A stretch of DNA of 28,584 nucleotides from the NCBI GenBank assembly GCA_964612555.1, contig CAZTBW010000014.1:1-28584 (forward strand), written 5' to 3'. The notes under the pieces are model-generated. The model saw only the letters and a program-made list of their open reading frames with translations, had not been told where the DNA came from and did no database searches. Below are positions 1 through 7,607 of the stretch, one piece after another. The number at the start of each line of letters is the position of its first letter. Position 1 is the stretch's first letter. This DNA comes from DAOLCO01 sp964612555 (GTDB lineage: Bacteria; Bdellovibrionota_C; UBA2361; SZUA-149; DAOLCO01). The position numbers were made by a program, and so were the translations under genes.

Positions 1-32
1 GGCTGATGCTCTACCAACTGAGCTACTCCCGC
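1..32 (-). tRNA. tRNA-Gly (probably TCC), 5' half only
   Basis: The left edge cuts this tRNA. On the minus strand it shows a 5' acceptor strand GCGGGAG, a TA linker, a D-arm GCTC-AGTTGGTA-GAGC, and the start of the anticodon stem TCAGC followed by loop base C. The anticodon itself is outside the window. The acceptor plus the TCAGC stem resemble bacterial tRNA-Gly(TCC), and the position just downstream of tRNA-Tyr fits the common Tyr-Gly-Thr-tuf order. The tRNA identity is therefore an inference, but that a tRNA is present is clear. Confidence 0.75.
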
Positions 33-39
33 ATATGTT

Positions 40-69
40 GGTACAAATAAAATCGGTACAAATAAAATT
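40..69. repeat. Tandem duplication, two 15-bp copies
   Basis: The unit GGTACAAATAAAATC occurs at 40-54 and again at 55-69, where the last base is T. The copies are directly adjacent in the spacer between tRNA-Tyr and the partial tRNA-Gly. This looks like a slippage duplication. No function is evident. Confidence 0.85.
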
Positions 70-131
70 CCTGCCCCGATAGTAATATAGAAGCAAAACA
101 AAATCAAAAAACCTTACAATACAAAAGAAAC

Positions 132-215
132 TGGTGGGGATAGGATTCGAACCTATGTAGCGCGTAGCGCAACGGGTTTACAGCCCGTCCCCTTTAGCCA
201 CTCGGGCACCCCACC
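132..215 (-). tRNA. tRNA-Tyr (anticodon GTA)
   Basis: On the minus strand the 7-bp acceptor GGTGGGG pairs with CCCCACC. The anticodon loop CTGTAAA gives anticodon GTA, and the T-arm contains GGTTCGAATCC. The long variable arm has a GCGC-TAC-GCGC hairpin, as expected for a class II tRNA such as bacterial tRNA-Tyr. The discriminator base is A and the following bases are GTT, so the terminal CCA is not encoded and must be added enzymatically. The tRNA-Trp at the other end of the window does encode its CCA. Confidence 0.97.
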
Positions 216-230
216 AAATTAGGTCGGTAA

Positions 231-258
231 TCTATAATGGGACAAGTAAAAAAAGCAA
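231..258 (-). promoter_or_regulatory. Sigma70-like promoter of the tRNA-Tyr/Gly unit
   Basis: On the minus strand a -35 box TTGCTT (253-258) and a -10 box TATAGA (231-236) are separated by 16 bp. The predicted start lies roughly 10-15 bp upstream of the tRNA-Tyr 5' end at 215. Both boxes are close to consensus and nothing else in this spacer competes as the promoter. Confidence 0.55.
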
Positions 259-287
259 GGGTCTAATGAACTGACAAATATAGTATC

Positions 288-530
288 TTATTCATCAGAA
301 GATGGTGAAGATACGGGCTTTCCCCCCGGGCGTGGTCTGGAGCCTCTTCGCCTTTGCCCTCCTCTACCCTGACCATTATTGGAACCTCTTGAACGATTAT
401 TACCTTCAGAAGAACCATTCTGGGAAGACCGTGGTCGTTGATTTCTTGATTCACCATTTCCGCTATTATAGCCAGATAAGGTATGGTGAGTTAGTGGTAC
501 GTAACCTGGTGGTAATTTACTTTCTTGCAT
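288..530 (-). CDS. Small low-complexity protein rich in Arg, Gly, Ser and Asn
   Basis: This encodes a hypothetical protein of 80 residues. The first 25 residues (starting MQESKLPPGYVP) look like ordinary sequence. From about residue 30 to the end it is built almost only of S, N, G, R, Q and P, with RGG- and RRR-type clusters. Such tails often bind RNA or single-stranded DNA, but no folded domain is visible to support that. I chose the ATG at 530 because AAGGGAG lies just upstream. An earlier in-frame ATG at 545 and a TTG at 551 lack a ribosome site. It sits about 130 bp downstream of accA on the same strand and upstream of the tRNA-Tyr promoter. The opposite strand is also open here, but reads as a shadow. 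Confidence 0.6.
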   Translation of the reverse strand: MQESKLPPGYVPLTHHTLSGYNSGNGESRNQRPRSSQNGSSEGNNRSRGSNNGQGRGGQRRRGSRPRPGGKPVSSPSSDE

Positions 531-662
531 GGTCTCCCTTTTCATTGACAACGTGGCAGAATAAACAGATCAGCAAATACTGAAATCCTGAAGGATATCT
601 ACAACGTCTTCTTTACTTCAATTAACATTTAACAAAATAGTAAGAAATAAAAAGATATCAGC

Positions 663-1646
663 TTATTTCTCTTCAAAAACTCCAAGAGCTCTGAACTTTT
701 CATATCGTTTAGATAAAAGCTCATCAACATCAGTTTTAAGCAGCTCTCTTAAATGTTTTGAGATCACATGAGCAAGCATGTCTGCCGCTTTATCATGATC
801 TCTGTGAGCACAACCCTCAGGCTCTTTCACTACTTCATCAACTACTCCAAGCTGAAGAAGAGACTGGGAAGTTATCTTAAGAGACTCAGCAGCAAGTTCA
901 GAATATGTTGCCATACTCTCACCTTCGCTTTTACCCCAAAGAATTGAAGCACAACCCTCGGGACTGATGACTGAATATATCGCATTCTCTAACATTAATA
1001 ATCGGTCACAAACCCCCAAAGCTAAAGCCCCTCCACTGCCTCCTTCCCCAATTACAATTGAAATAACAGGCGTTTTAAGCCCTGCAAGCATATAAATACT
1101 TGAAGCTATTGCCTCAGCTTGCCCCCGGGCTTCAGCATCAATACCCGGGAATGCACCTTGGGTATCAATAAATAACAGCAAAGGCAGCCTAAATTTTTCA
1201 GCAAGTTTAAATAATCGCTGAGCTTTTCTGTTCCCTTCCGGCATGGTCATACCAAAATTTCTTTTAATCCGCTCCTGAGTAGAACGCCCCCTCTGTTGAC
1301 CGACTATCATAACAGGGACACTATCGAAACGACCAATCCCACCTACCATCGCAGCATCATCACCAAAGTTTCTGTCACCATGCAGCTCGTGAAAATCAGT
1401 GATCAGGCGAGTAACATAATCAAGAGTAAAAGGTCTTTCAAAATGCCGTGAAAGCCGAACCTGTTGATATGGCTTCAAGGTACCATACACTTCAGAACGT
1501 ACTTTCGTAAGTTTTTTTTCAATCTTTTCAACTTCCGAAAGAACGGAAGTATCACCAGATTCAACAAGAGATTTCAGTCGCTTTAACTCTTCTTCTACTT
1601 CGACTACCGGTTTCTCAAAATCGAGATATTGTCCAAAATCTACCAT
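663..1646 (-). CDS. accA: Acetyl-CoA carboxylase carboxyltransferase subunit alpha
   Basis: This is AccA, one half of the carboxyltransferase that moves CO2 from biotin to acetyl-CoA to make malonyl-CoA, the first committed step of fatty-acid synthesis in the cytoplasm. It has 327 residues, close to the usual ~320. The N-terminal third is a charged helical region. Family motifs then follow in order: HGDR at 89-92, GRSTQERIKRNFGM near 120-133, DTQGAFPG at 161-168, GEGGSGGALA at 200-209 and SPEGCASILW at 228-237. The glycine-rich GEGGSGG segment forms part of the crotonase-fold active site. The partner AccD is encoded about 14.7 kb upstream on the same strand. The gene lies 58 bp downstream of miaA. 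The start ATG at 1646 gives the normal N-terminus. Confidence 0.97.
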   Translation of the reverse strand: MVDFGQYLDFEKPVVEVEEELKRLKSLVESGDTSVLSEVEKIEKKLTKVRSEVYGTLKPYQQVRLSRHFERPFTLDYVTRLITDFHELHGDRNFGDDAAMVGGIGRFDSVPVMIVGQQRGRSTQERIKRNFGMTMPEGNRKAQRLFKLAEKFRLPLLLFIDTQGAFPGIDAEARGQAEAIASSIYMLAGLKTPVISIVIGEGGSGGALALGVCDRLLMLENAIYSVISPEGCASILWGKSEGESMATYSELAAESLKITSQSLLQLGVVDEVVKEPEGCAHRDHDKAADMLAHVISKHLRELLKTDVDELLSKRYEKFRALGVFEEK

Positions 1647-1704
1647 GTAAAACTCTATACTTTACTTTTTATACTATTGGCTCAAAAAATTTCCTGAGTA
1701 TCAG

Positions 1705-2877
1705 TCATTTTCCATCGACTTCAATACTCAAGCTTCCATACCAGACATCCGGCTCCCCTCTATCTGAAACAACAAAAGGAGCACCCCCACCTTGCACCAT
1801 ATTAACAAATCTACTGGAAAATTTCTTCAGATAGAGCTCACAAAGCTCTCTCGTCCCACTTATCTCATTATCCTTATAATTATAAGGAGAGGCAGGAGGT
1901 GGTGTAATCGAAACCTCAAGATCGTCTGAGCATACCTCAAAAACGGATTTCCAATCAAGAACATTAGGCTGATTCCGCCACCAGGTGAGCTGTCTCTTGG
2001 CAAACCTTCTCGTATCACGCTGAATTTCTTCAATTAAATCATCGGGAACATGAGGAAGTTCAGGAAATTTTGAATAATCAAGGGAACTTAGATGCCGATA
2101 CCCAATAGAAAGAAATGGTGGGGCATCCTTCGGTACACTCAGTAGCAACTCTCCCACCTCTTTTACCAAACCCTCATCTATCATCTTTAAGACCCGAGCA
2201 TTTATTTGCCCATACAATTTCTCTCTTTTTTGCCCAAGAATCCATACAAGAGGACAAAGCCTGTAGTCAGGTAAATCCATATTCTTTTCTGAATAACTTT
2301 TAACAGGAAAATTTCTCACCGATTTAAGAGCAGTAAGCGGAACTCCACTCGATAAAATCTGTATCAGCGATCTACTTACCCTCCGGGTATCCTGAAGAGG
2401 AAACCTGGAAGCAGTCTCATGATCAAGCACCTGAAGAAGTCCATGAAGAAAAACACCTTCCTGATCAGTTGAAACACGAGAAAGAATTTTCTCAAGCATT
2501 TCTTCGCCAAAAGAAAATCCCCACGAATCAAGAAAAGATGAAAATAACCCCCTTATATATAAGCCGGTACCCCCAACAACAATCGGAACCTTGCCACGAT
2601 TAAAAATATCAACAATACACTGCATGGCTTCCTTCCTGAAACGCCCCACCGAGTAGTGTTCCAATGGATTAACATGCGATATTAAATGATGTGGAACTTC
2701 CAGGAGTTCAGACTGCACAGGTTTGGCGCTTCCAATATCAAAGCCCCGATATACTTGTACCGAATCAGCATTGATAATCTCTCCACCCAGCTCCTTTGCA
2801 AGTGCGAGCGCAAACGAAGACTTACCACTGGCAGTAGCTCCACTAATACATATGACAGGAATAGGTACTACCTTCAT
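1705..2877 (-). CDS. miaA: tRNA dimethylallyltransferase with C-terminal extension
   Basis: MiaA transfers a dimethylallyl group to N6 of adenosine 37 in tRNAs that read UNN codons. The P-loop GATASGKS lies at 13-20, the substrate motif DSVQVYRG at 38-45, GGTGLYIRG at 102-110, and the conserved C-terminal tRNA-binding motif RFAKRQLTWWRN at about 291-302. Bacterial MiaA normally ends soon after this motif, at 300-320 residues. This protein continues to 390, so about 75 residues are extra. They contain no motif I recognise, and no frameshift is needed to read through. The mutL-miaA order (24 bp apart) is common in bacteria and supports the call. Confidence 0.95.
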   Translation of the reverse strand: MKVVPIPVICISGATASGKSSFALALAKELGGEIINADSVQVYRGFDIGSAKPVQSELLEVPHHLISHVNPLEHYSVGRFRKEAMQCIVDIFNRGKVPIVVGGTGLYIRGLFSSFLDSWGFSFGEEMLEKILSRVSTDQEGVFLHGLLQVLDHETASRFPLQDTRRVSRSLIQILSSGVPLTALKSVRNFPVKSYSEKNMDLPDYRLCPLVWILGQKREKLYGQINARVLKMIDEGLVKEVGELLLSVPKDAPPFLSIGYRHLSSLDYSKFPELPHVPDDLIEEIQRDTRRFAKRQLTWWRNQPNVLDWKSVFEVCSDDLEVSITPPPASPYNYKDNEISGTRELCELYLKKFSSRFVNMVQGGGAPFVVSDRGEPDVWYGSLSIEVDGK

Positions 2878-2901
2878 AACAAGAAACTACACAATAAGTA
2901 G

Positions 2902-4683
2902 CTACAGAACTCTACCAAATTTCTTCTCAAGTTCATTTGCCGATATCCACCAGATTACAGGTCTTCCATGAGGACACCAACCGGAATTTTCAGCTTCAAA
3001 AAGCTGATCTATAAGTGCATACACATGAGCACTGTCAAGCACGGCTCCCCTTCGTACCGAACCATAACATGCAAGCTTTGAAAGATAATGGTCAACTGAT
3101 TGCTCAATACGAGTTTCTATTCCGGAAACAGGAACAGAGGTAATCAGATCAACTATAATCTTTGACAAGTCCTCCTCATAAAGCATATCAGGAATCGCCC
3201 TGATCAACACTTCATCACTACGAACTTCAGCATGAATACCAAATGCCTTAAGAGCATCCATCTTTGTTTCTATATCTTCAATATCATCAATCACAGTCAG
3301 GGGCACACTTACAGGAATCAAAAGCTCCTGAACCGGAACCATTTTTTTCATAAATGCTTCCTTCAGGCGATAAAACATTACCCGCTCATGAGCTGCGTGC
3401 ATATCAATAATTGCAAAATTTTCTTTCCCTTCAAACAACAAATAAAGCTTAAAAATTTGCCCAATATAACGAAGATTTCTCTGTTTTGGTTCTGGCACAT
3501 CCACTACATCACAACTCGGCTTATTACTTTCGACCCGAGTAGATAACCATTCTCGACCAATATCCGGATCAATCACAGAGCCATTACCGACAAAAGTAAT
3601 TTCAGACTGAACTTCCTGAGCTACAGATTTTCGAGGCTCTAATCTATAAACCTTCTCTTCTACCAGTGCCGACTCAGAGGTGTTCTGAAGCCCTCTTGAA
3701 ACAGCTTCCTTAACAACAGAAAATAATAGTGCTTCATATCGAAATCTTACCTCTGTCTTTTGCGGATGCACATTAACATCAACATCTTCAGGAGGGATAT
3801 TCAAAGAGATCGCCCCACAAGGAAAATATCCCGGCTTAAGATAAGCTCCGAAACCATCACGCACCGCTCGCAGTAAAAGTGGGCTTTTCACTATTCTTCC
3901 ATTCACAATAAACCGGATTTTGGAACCCACACGTGGAGAAAATATAGGCTGGTTCAAATACCCCTTAACAAAAACTTCCTTACCAGAATCCCGGTAAGGT
4001 CTCTTAAGTGAAATTTCAAAACAATCATTCTGAACAAGCTTGCTATGGAGTATCCGGGTTTTTAAATCTTCACTCCCCAGAGTCTGAAAAACTTCCTTCC
4101 CATCTTCATATAGGAGAAATCTTACCTCAGGTCTTGCAAGTGCAAAATCTGAAACTACAGAGCGAATAGCATTCGCTTCTGATTTTTCACTTTTAAGAAA
4201 TTTCTTTCTCGCAGGAACATTAAAGAATAAATTTTCAATTCTAACCGTAGTCCCCTGAGGAGCAGCACGTTCACTTACCTCAGTTTCCCTTCCCCCCTCA
4301 AGAAATAATTGATATGCCTGCGTACTGCCTCTTTCTCTGGTGATAATGGTAAGAGCACTCACTGAGGCTATTGAGGGTAACGCCTCACCCCGAAAACCGT
4401 AGGTAGCGACATATATGAGGTCTTCACTTTTATAAACCTTAGAAGTACCAAATCTCTGCACACTCAGTAATAGATCTTCCTGAGACATGCCATACCCATC
4501 ATCTTTCACTTCTATCAAAGAAATCCCTCCATTGAGGACAGAAACTGAGATATCAGACGCTCCCGCATCAAGAGCATTCTCTATCAGCTCCTTGACTACA
4601 GAAGCGGGGCGCTCAACAACTTCACCGGCAGCAATCTGATCAACAACAAGATCATCAAGAATATGTATTTTATTTTTTATCAT
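2902..4683 (-). CDS. mutL: DNA mismatch repair protein MutL
   Basis: MutL couples mismatch recognition by MutS to strand incision. The GHKL ATPase motifs are all present (numbered from the chosen start): IAAGEVVERP at 17-26, DGYGM at 62-66, YGFRGEAL at 95-102, GTTVRIENLFFN at 144-155 and DVNVHPQKTEVRF near 302-314. The C-terminal dimer/endonuclease region has DMHAAHERVMFY at 427-438, ACYGSVR at 538-544 and CPHGRP at 570-575. I chose the ATG at 4683 (593 residues) because the family N-terminus aligns there. The reading frame is open further upstream, but only inside the preceding adenylyltransferase gene. The start overlaps that gene's end by 14 bp. The endonuclease motif is not fully canonical (see findings). 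Confidence 0.96.
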   Translation of the reverse strand: MIKNKIHILDDLVVDQIAAGEVVERPASVVKELIENALDAGASDISVSVLNGGISLIEVKDDGYGMSQEDLLLSVQRFGTSKVYKSEDLIYVATYGFRGEALPSIASVSALTIITRERGSTQAYQLFLEGGRETEVSERAAPQGTTVRIENLFFNVPARKKFLKSEKSEANAIRSVVSDFALARPEVRFLLYEDGKEVFQTLGSEDLKTRILHSKLVQNDCFEISLKRPYRDSGKEVFVKGYLNQPIFSPRVGSKIRFIVNGRIVKSPLLLRAVRDGFGAYLKPGYFPCGAISLNIPPEDVDVNVHPQKTEVRFRYEALLFSVVKEAVSRGLQNTSESALVEEKVYRLEPRKSVAQEVQSEITFVGNGSVIDPDIGREWLSTRVESNKPSCDVVDVPEPKQRNLRYIGQIFKLYLLFEGKENFAIIDMHAAHERVMFYRLKEAFMKKMVPVQELLIPVSVPLTVIDDIEDIETKMDALKAFGIHAEVRSDEVLIRAIPDMLYEEDLSKIIVDLITSVPVSGIETRIEQSVDHYLSKLACYGSVRRGAVLDSAHVYALIDQLFEAENSGWCPHGRPVIWWISANELEKKFGRVL

Positions 4684-5101
4684 CAGCACCATACACTTCA
4701 ACAATTTTTTGAATCGTGTTCGTACTGGAATATCCTTCATGAAAAGGAAGAGAATGTACACTACCACCATTCTGCATTACAAAATCTGCCCCAACAATTG
4801 ATTCAACTGCCCAGTCCCCACCCTTGACCAAGACATCCGGCTTTACTTCCTGAATTAACCGAAGAGGTGTATCTTCATCAAAAATCATCACTTCATCAAT
4901 GCAGCTCAGGGAAAGAAGCATCTCTTTTCGTTCGTCTTGAGTGTGAATTGGTCGAAGCGCTCCTTTTAGACGCTTCACAGAAGCATCACTATTTAAGCCA
5001 ACAACCAGTTTATCCCCCATTGCTCGAGCATCTTTTAAATACCGAACATGCCCAACGTGAAGGACATCAAAACAACCATTCGTAAACACCACTTTAGCCA
5101 T
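4670..5101 (-). CDS. rfaE2: D-glycero-beta-D-manno-heptose 1-phosphate adenylyltransferase (HldE C-domain / RfaE2 type)
   Basis: This is a 143-residue nucleotidyltransferase that should make ADP-heptose for the LPS inner core from heptose 1-phosphate and ATP. The HxGH site is H15-V-G-H18 within TNGCFDVLHVGHVRYL. Further matches to the adenylyltransferase half of E. coli HldE are NSDASVKRLKG, RPI, a DERKEML segment, LVKGGDW and a GYSSTN segment near the C-terminus. The kinase half (RfaE1) is not in this window, so the two activities are on separate proteins. A related family, glycerol-3-phosphate cytidylyltransferase, shares the fold but fits these motifs less well. It is 11 bp downstream of dacB and overlaps mutL. 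Confidence 0.88.
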   Translation of the reverse strand: MAKVVFTNGCFDVLHVGHVRYLKDARAMGDKLVVGLNSDASVKRLKGALRPIHTQDERKEMLLSLSCIDEVMIFDEDTPLRLIQEVKPDVLVKGGDWAVESIVGADFVMQNGGSVHSLPFHEGYSSTNTIQKIVEVYGADDKK

Positions 5102-5112
5102 ACTTATGTAAT

Positions 5113-6339
5113 CTATTTTTTCAGCAATCGTGAAACACTTTGCACCCGATCACTTACCGCACGGGCAGTAGTGTCAAAATACAAAAACAAAACAGGCTCA
5201 GATCCTGCGTGATACCCCGCAAGGTTACTAACACCACTAAGAGTACCACTTTTGTAGAATATAGTATTCTCCTGAGGAAGCAAATCCCGGTAAGGGTAGA
5301 AGTATCTAAGCATATTAATTCCTTGAGGAATTGTGAGTTTATTATTTCTTGATAAACCAGCACCTTCCTCAATGATGAAATCACCCTCAAAGCCAAGTTC
5401 CCGTTCCAGAAATTTTTTAAAATTCTCCTTTGCCGAAGCAAATCGCGCAGGAGTACCTGAATAATACGCAGAAGTTACATAAAACAATTGATTTGCTATA
5501 AAGTTGTTTGAATATTTCAACATATCCCGAACATGATCTTTGAGCATTTTTGAAGATTCATACGTATAAAATAATGTTGATTCAGGTGGTGTCTTTTTTA
5601 TGAGATAATCTCCCATAACAGACACGCCTTCATTCGCAAGAAAAATCTTTGTAAGCTCATGCAGTTGTTTCAAACCATCTGAAGGGTCGTTTCCTACCCT
5701 TATTCGATGATTCCCCTGAGAAAGCCCTTTTCCAATATTTTTCGCAAATGAAGTAAGTGGTGTTTCTGTCTCTCCTGAGACGATGGTTCCATTTTTATAT
5801 TTTTGAACTGCGACGGTATTATAATTAATCGCAAGTGGACTGATTGGAGCATCATAAGGATTACTTGAGACACCTCTGCCGGGAACATGCAATTCATCAG
5901 CATAAAAAGTTGTATCAAAAATAATCCTGTTAAACTTCTTTTTCTTTTTTGCGATTTCCTTACAGGCAGCTTCAAGATCACGAGAAGTAAAACCGGGATC
6001 TCCTGCCCCACGAATCACAAGATCATTCGTGGGACTTTCGTAAAAATATGTTGAAAATGTATGATTCTCCCCAAAAGTAAAAAGAGCATAAGATGCGGTA
6101 GCAATCTTGATTATAGAGGCTGGAATGTAATGCTCCTTCCTTGAGTTACTTCTTATAATATTACCTGAAATATCTGCCGTAACTAAAACAGGAGTAGCGC
6201 CCCTTGACCCTTTTTGAGATGTGCCCTTTTGAGATGCACTCTCTGCATAGCCAGAACTGGAAAGAAAAAACAATACCACTAAAATAGCTACACGTACGTA
6301 GAGTTTCACATCAGCCACTTGAGACATTACGAAATTCAC
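5113..6339 (-). CDS. dacB: D-alanyl-D-alanine carboxypeptidase/endopeptidase, PBP4 (DacB) family
   Basis: This penicillin-binding protein should trim or cut cross-bridges in peptidoglycan in the periplasm. It has a hydrophobic signal segment at about residues 13-32 ending near SGYAES. The serine peptidase motifs are S75-I-I-K78, S277-N-N279 and K363-S-G365, with wide spacing between the first two. That spacing is typical of PBP4 (MEROPS S13), which carries inserted domains there. At 408 residues it is shorter than E. coli DacB (477), suggesting smaller inserts. The GTG at 6339 overlaps the TGA of the upstream gene (GTGA), so translation is probably coupled. An in-frame ATG at 6327 is the alternative start. 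Confidence 0.9.
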   Translation of the reverse strand: MNFVMSQVADVKLYVRVAILVVLFFLSSSGYAESASQKGTSQKGSRGATPVLVTADISGNIIRSNSRKEHYIPASIIKIATASYALFTFGENHTFSTYFYESPTNDLVIRGAGDPGFTSRDLEAACKEIAKKKKKFNRIIFDTTFYADELHVPGRGVSSNPYDAPISPLAINYNTVAVQKYKNGTIVSGETETPLTSFAKNIGKGLSQGNHRIRVGNDPSDGLKQLHELTKIFLANEGVSVMGDYLIKKTPPESTLFYTYESSKMLKDHVRDMLKYSNNFIANQLFYVTSAYYSGTPARFASAKENFKKFLERELGFEGDFIIEEGAGLSRNNKLTIPQGINMLRYFYPYRDLLPQENTIFYKSGTLSGVSNLAGYHAGSEPVLFLYFDTTARAVSDRVQSVSRLLKK

Positions 6340-7589
6340 GATGGATTTGTGTTTTTCTTTAGGGGTTTTTCCTTAGCTTTTCCACCAGTCTTCCCCCTTT
6401 CGTTTCTTCCTGTGTTTCTCCTGACTGGTCTATCGTTTTTACCACCGCGCTTCATACCACCATCAACAAATTTTGAAATGGTATTTTTTCTTTCAACAAC
6501 AAAAGTCCAGGGAATATACTTCAGCTCGAATCTGGCTTTAGGAGGAGCCACACTGCTATTTGAATCCATAGAAAGTGAACTCATGTTCACCCAGTCAGCA
6601 TACTTAAGAGCACCGCCTATGGCATTGAACACATCCTTGACGGTAAATCTGGAAGGCACTTTGGAGAGCATCCAGTTGGAATACGGCACTATATCAATTA
6701 AATCCACAATAGCATACGTATCAATAGAAAGGTATTTACCTTTTATTTTTGCCCTGAGATAAAACCCTGTTTTTGATGAACTGATTTCAAGTGCTTCAAA
6801 CACTCTGCTCTTACTGGTACCTTTTAAGAGCTTAATTTCTTCAAGCACTTTCTGCTTGAAATTTTTGCCACGTAATTCATAAAAATCACACAGGGTATAA
6901 TCACCGGTAAAAACCAACACCAGATTTTTATAAATAAGAAAGTTGGCATTCTGATTAGCAACTTGCTCGGGAACAAATAAGGGTTTTTTGGGAGAAACAA
7001 ACCGACTATCTGTAAGCATCTTATGAACAACAAAAATTACATCTCGAAGAGATCGTTGTAATTCGGGAAATTCGTCTGAAAATCTCGCAGAAGACCTGAG
7101 AAGCTCGGAAAGATTTCGAATAAGAGACTCTTTAATTGAAAACGTAGTATCACGTATTTTGAAATCAATAAAAGTTCCATGAGTCACAGATCGTCGAATC
7201 TTGATATTGCTGTGATCGGAAAACCAATTATCTTTTGGATGCAGAAAATTTGCTCCCGAAATTGCAGAAGACTCACTCCTGGGTATTCCCTCAAGTAAGG
7301 TAGCTCCCTCATCACTACCCTTAAGTGGAGCTAAAAAACCACAAAAGCACTCCTGCCCTTCGGGAAGATAGCTGAGCATGGGCGCCTCAGTACCAAAAAT
7401 TCGTTTATCAAGCTTTTCATCAAGCTTAACCGAAATCTGATTCAAAGAAAGCCAATTACGATAGTTCGATTCAATATCTGCAAGAACTTCCTCGGGTATG
7501 AATATTCCTGTTCGAATCCTTCGCAGTCGCTTTTGCAGCTCCTTTGGATACGTCTCAATACTACTTAGAAAACTTTCTGAAGACACCAT
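6336..7589 (-). CDS. Unrecognised 417-residue protein with basic C-terminal tail
   Basis: I do not recognise the family. It shows no signal peptide, no clear membrane segment and no nucleotide-binding motif. Residues 1-375 look globular, with mixed charge and a cysteine pair in the segment QECFCGF near residue 80. The last ~40 residues switch to low complexity rich in K, R, G and N (for example KRGGKNDRPVRRN), which suggests contact with nucleic acid, membrane or cell-wall polymer. The gene is 18 bp downstream of rmd and overlaps dacB through GTGA. That ties its expression to a peptidoglycan enzyme and to sugar-nucleotide genes. A cytoplasmic envelope-related role is only an inference. Confidence 0.85.
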   Translation of the reverse strand: MVSSESFLSSIETYPKELQKRLRRIRTGIFIPEEVLADIESNYRNWLSLNQISVKLDEKLDKRIFGTEAPMLSYLPEGQECFCGFLAPLKGSDEGATLLEGIPRSESSAISGANFLHPKDNWFSDHSNIKIRRSVTHGTFIDFKIRDTTFSIKESLIRNLSELLRSSARFSDEFPELQRSLRDVIFVVHKMLTDSRFVSPKKPLFVPEQVANQNANFLIYKNLVLVFTGDYTLCDFYELRGKNFKQKVLEEIKLLKGTSKSRVFEALEISSSKTGFYLRAKIKGKYLSIDTYAIVDLIDIVPYSNWMLSKVPSRFTVKDVFNAIGGALKYADWVNMSSLSMDSNSSVAPPKARFELKYIPWTFVVERKNTISKFVDGGMKRGGKNDRPVRRNTGRNERGKTGGKAKEKPLKKNTNPS

Positions 7590-7607
7590 ATTTATCCGTT
7601 ACGATTT

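Noticed and set aside
302..583. 93-codon plus-strand frame opposite the Arg/Gly-rich protein
   Set aside because: It mirrors the low-complexity minus-strand gene. It has no ribosome site, and it shows no recognisable domain.
3232..3546. 104-codon plus-strand frame inside mutL
   Set aside because: It is the complement of conserved mutL sequence; the motifs of mutL explain this stretch.
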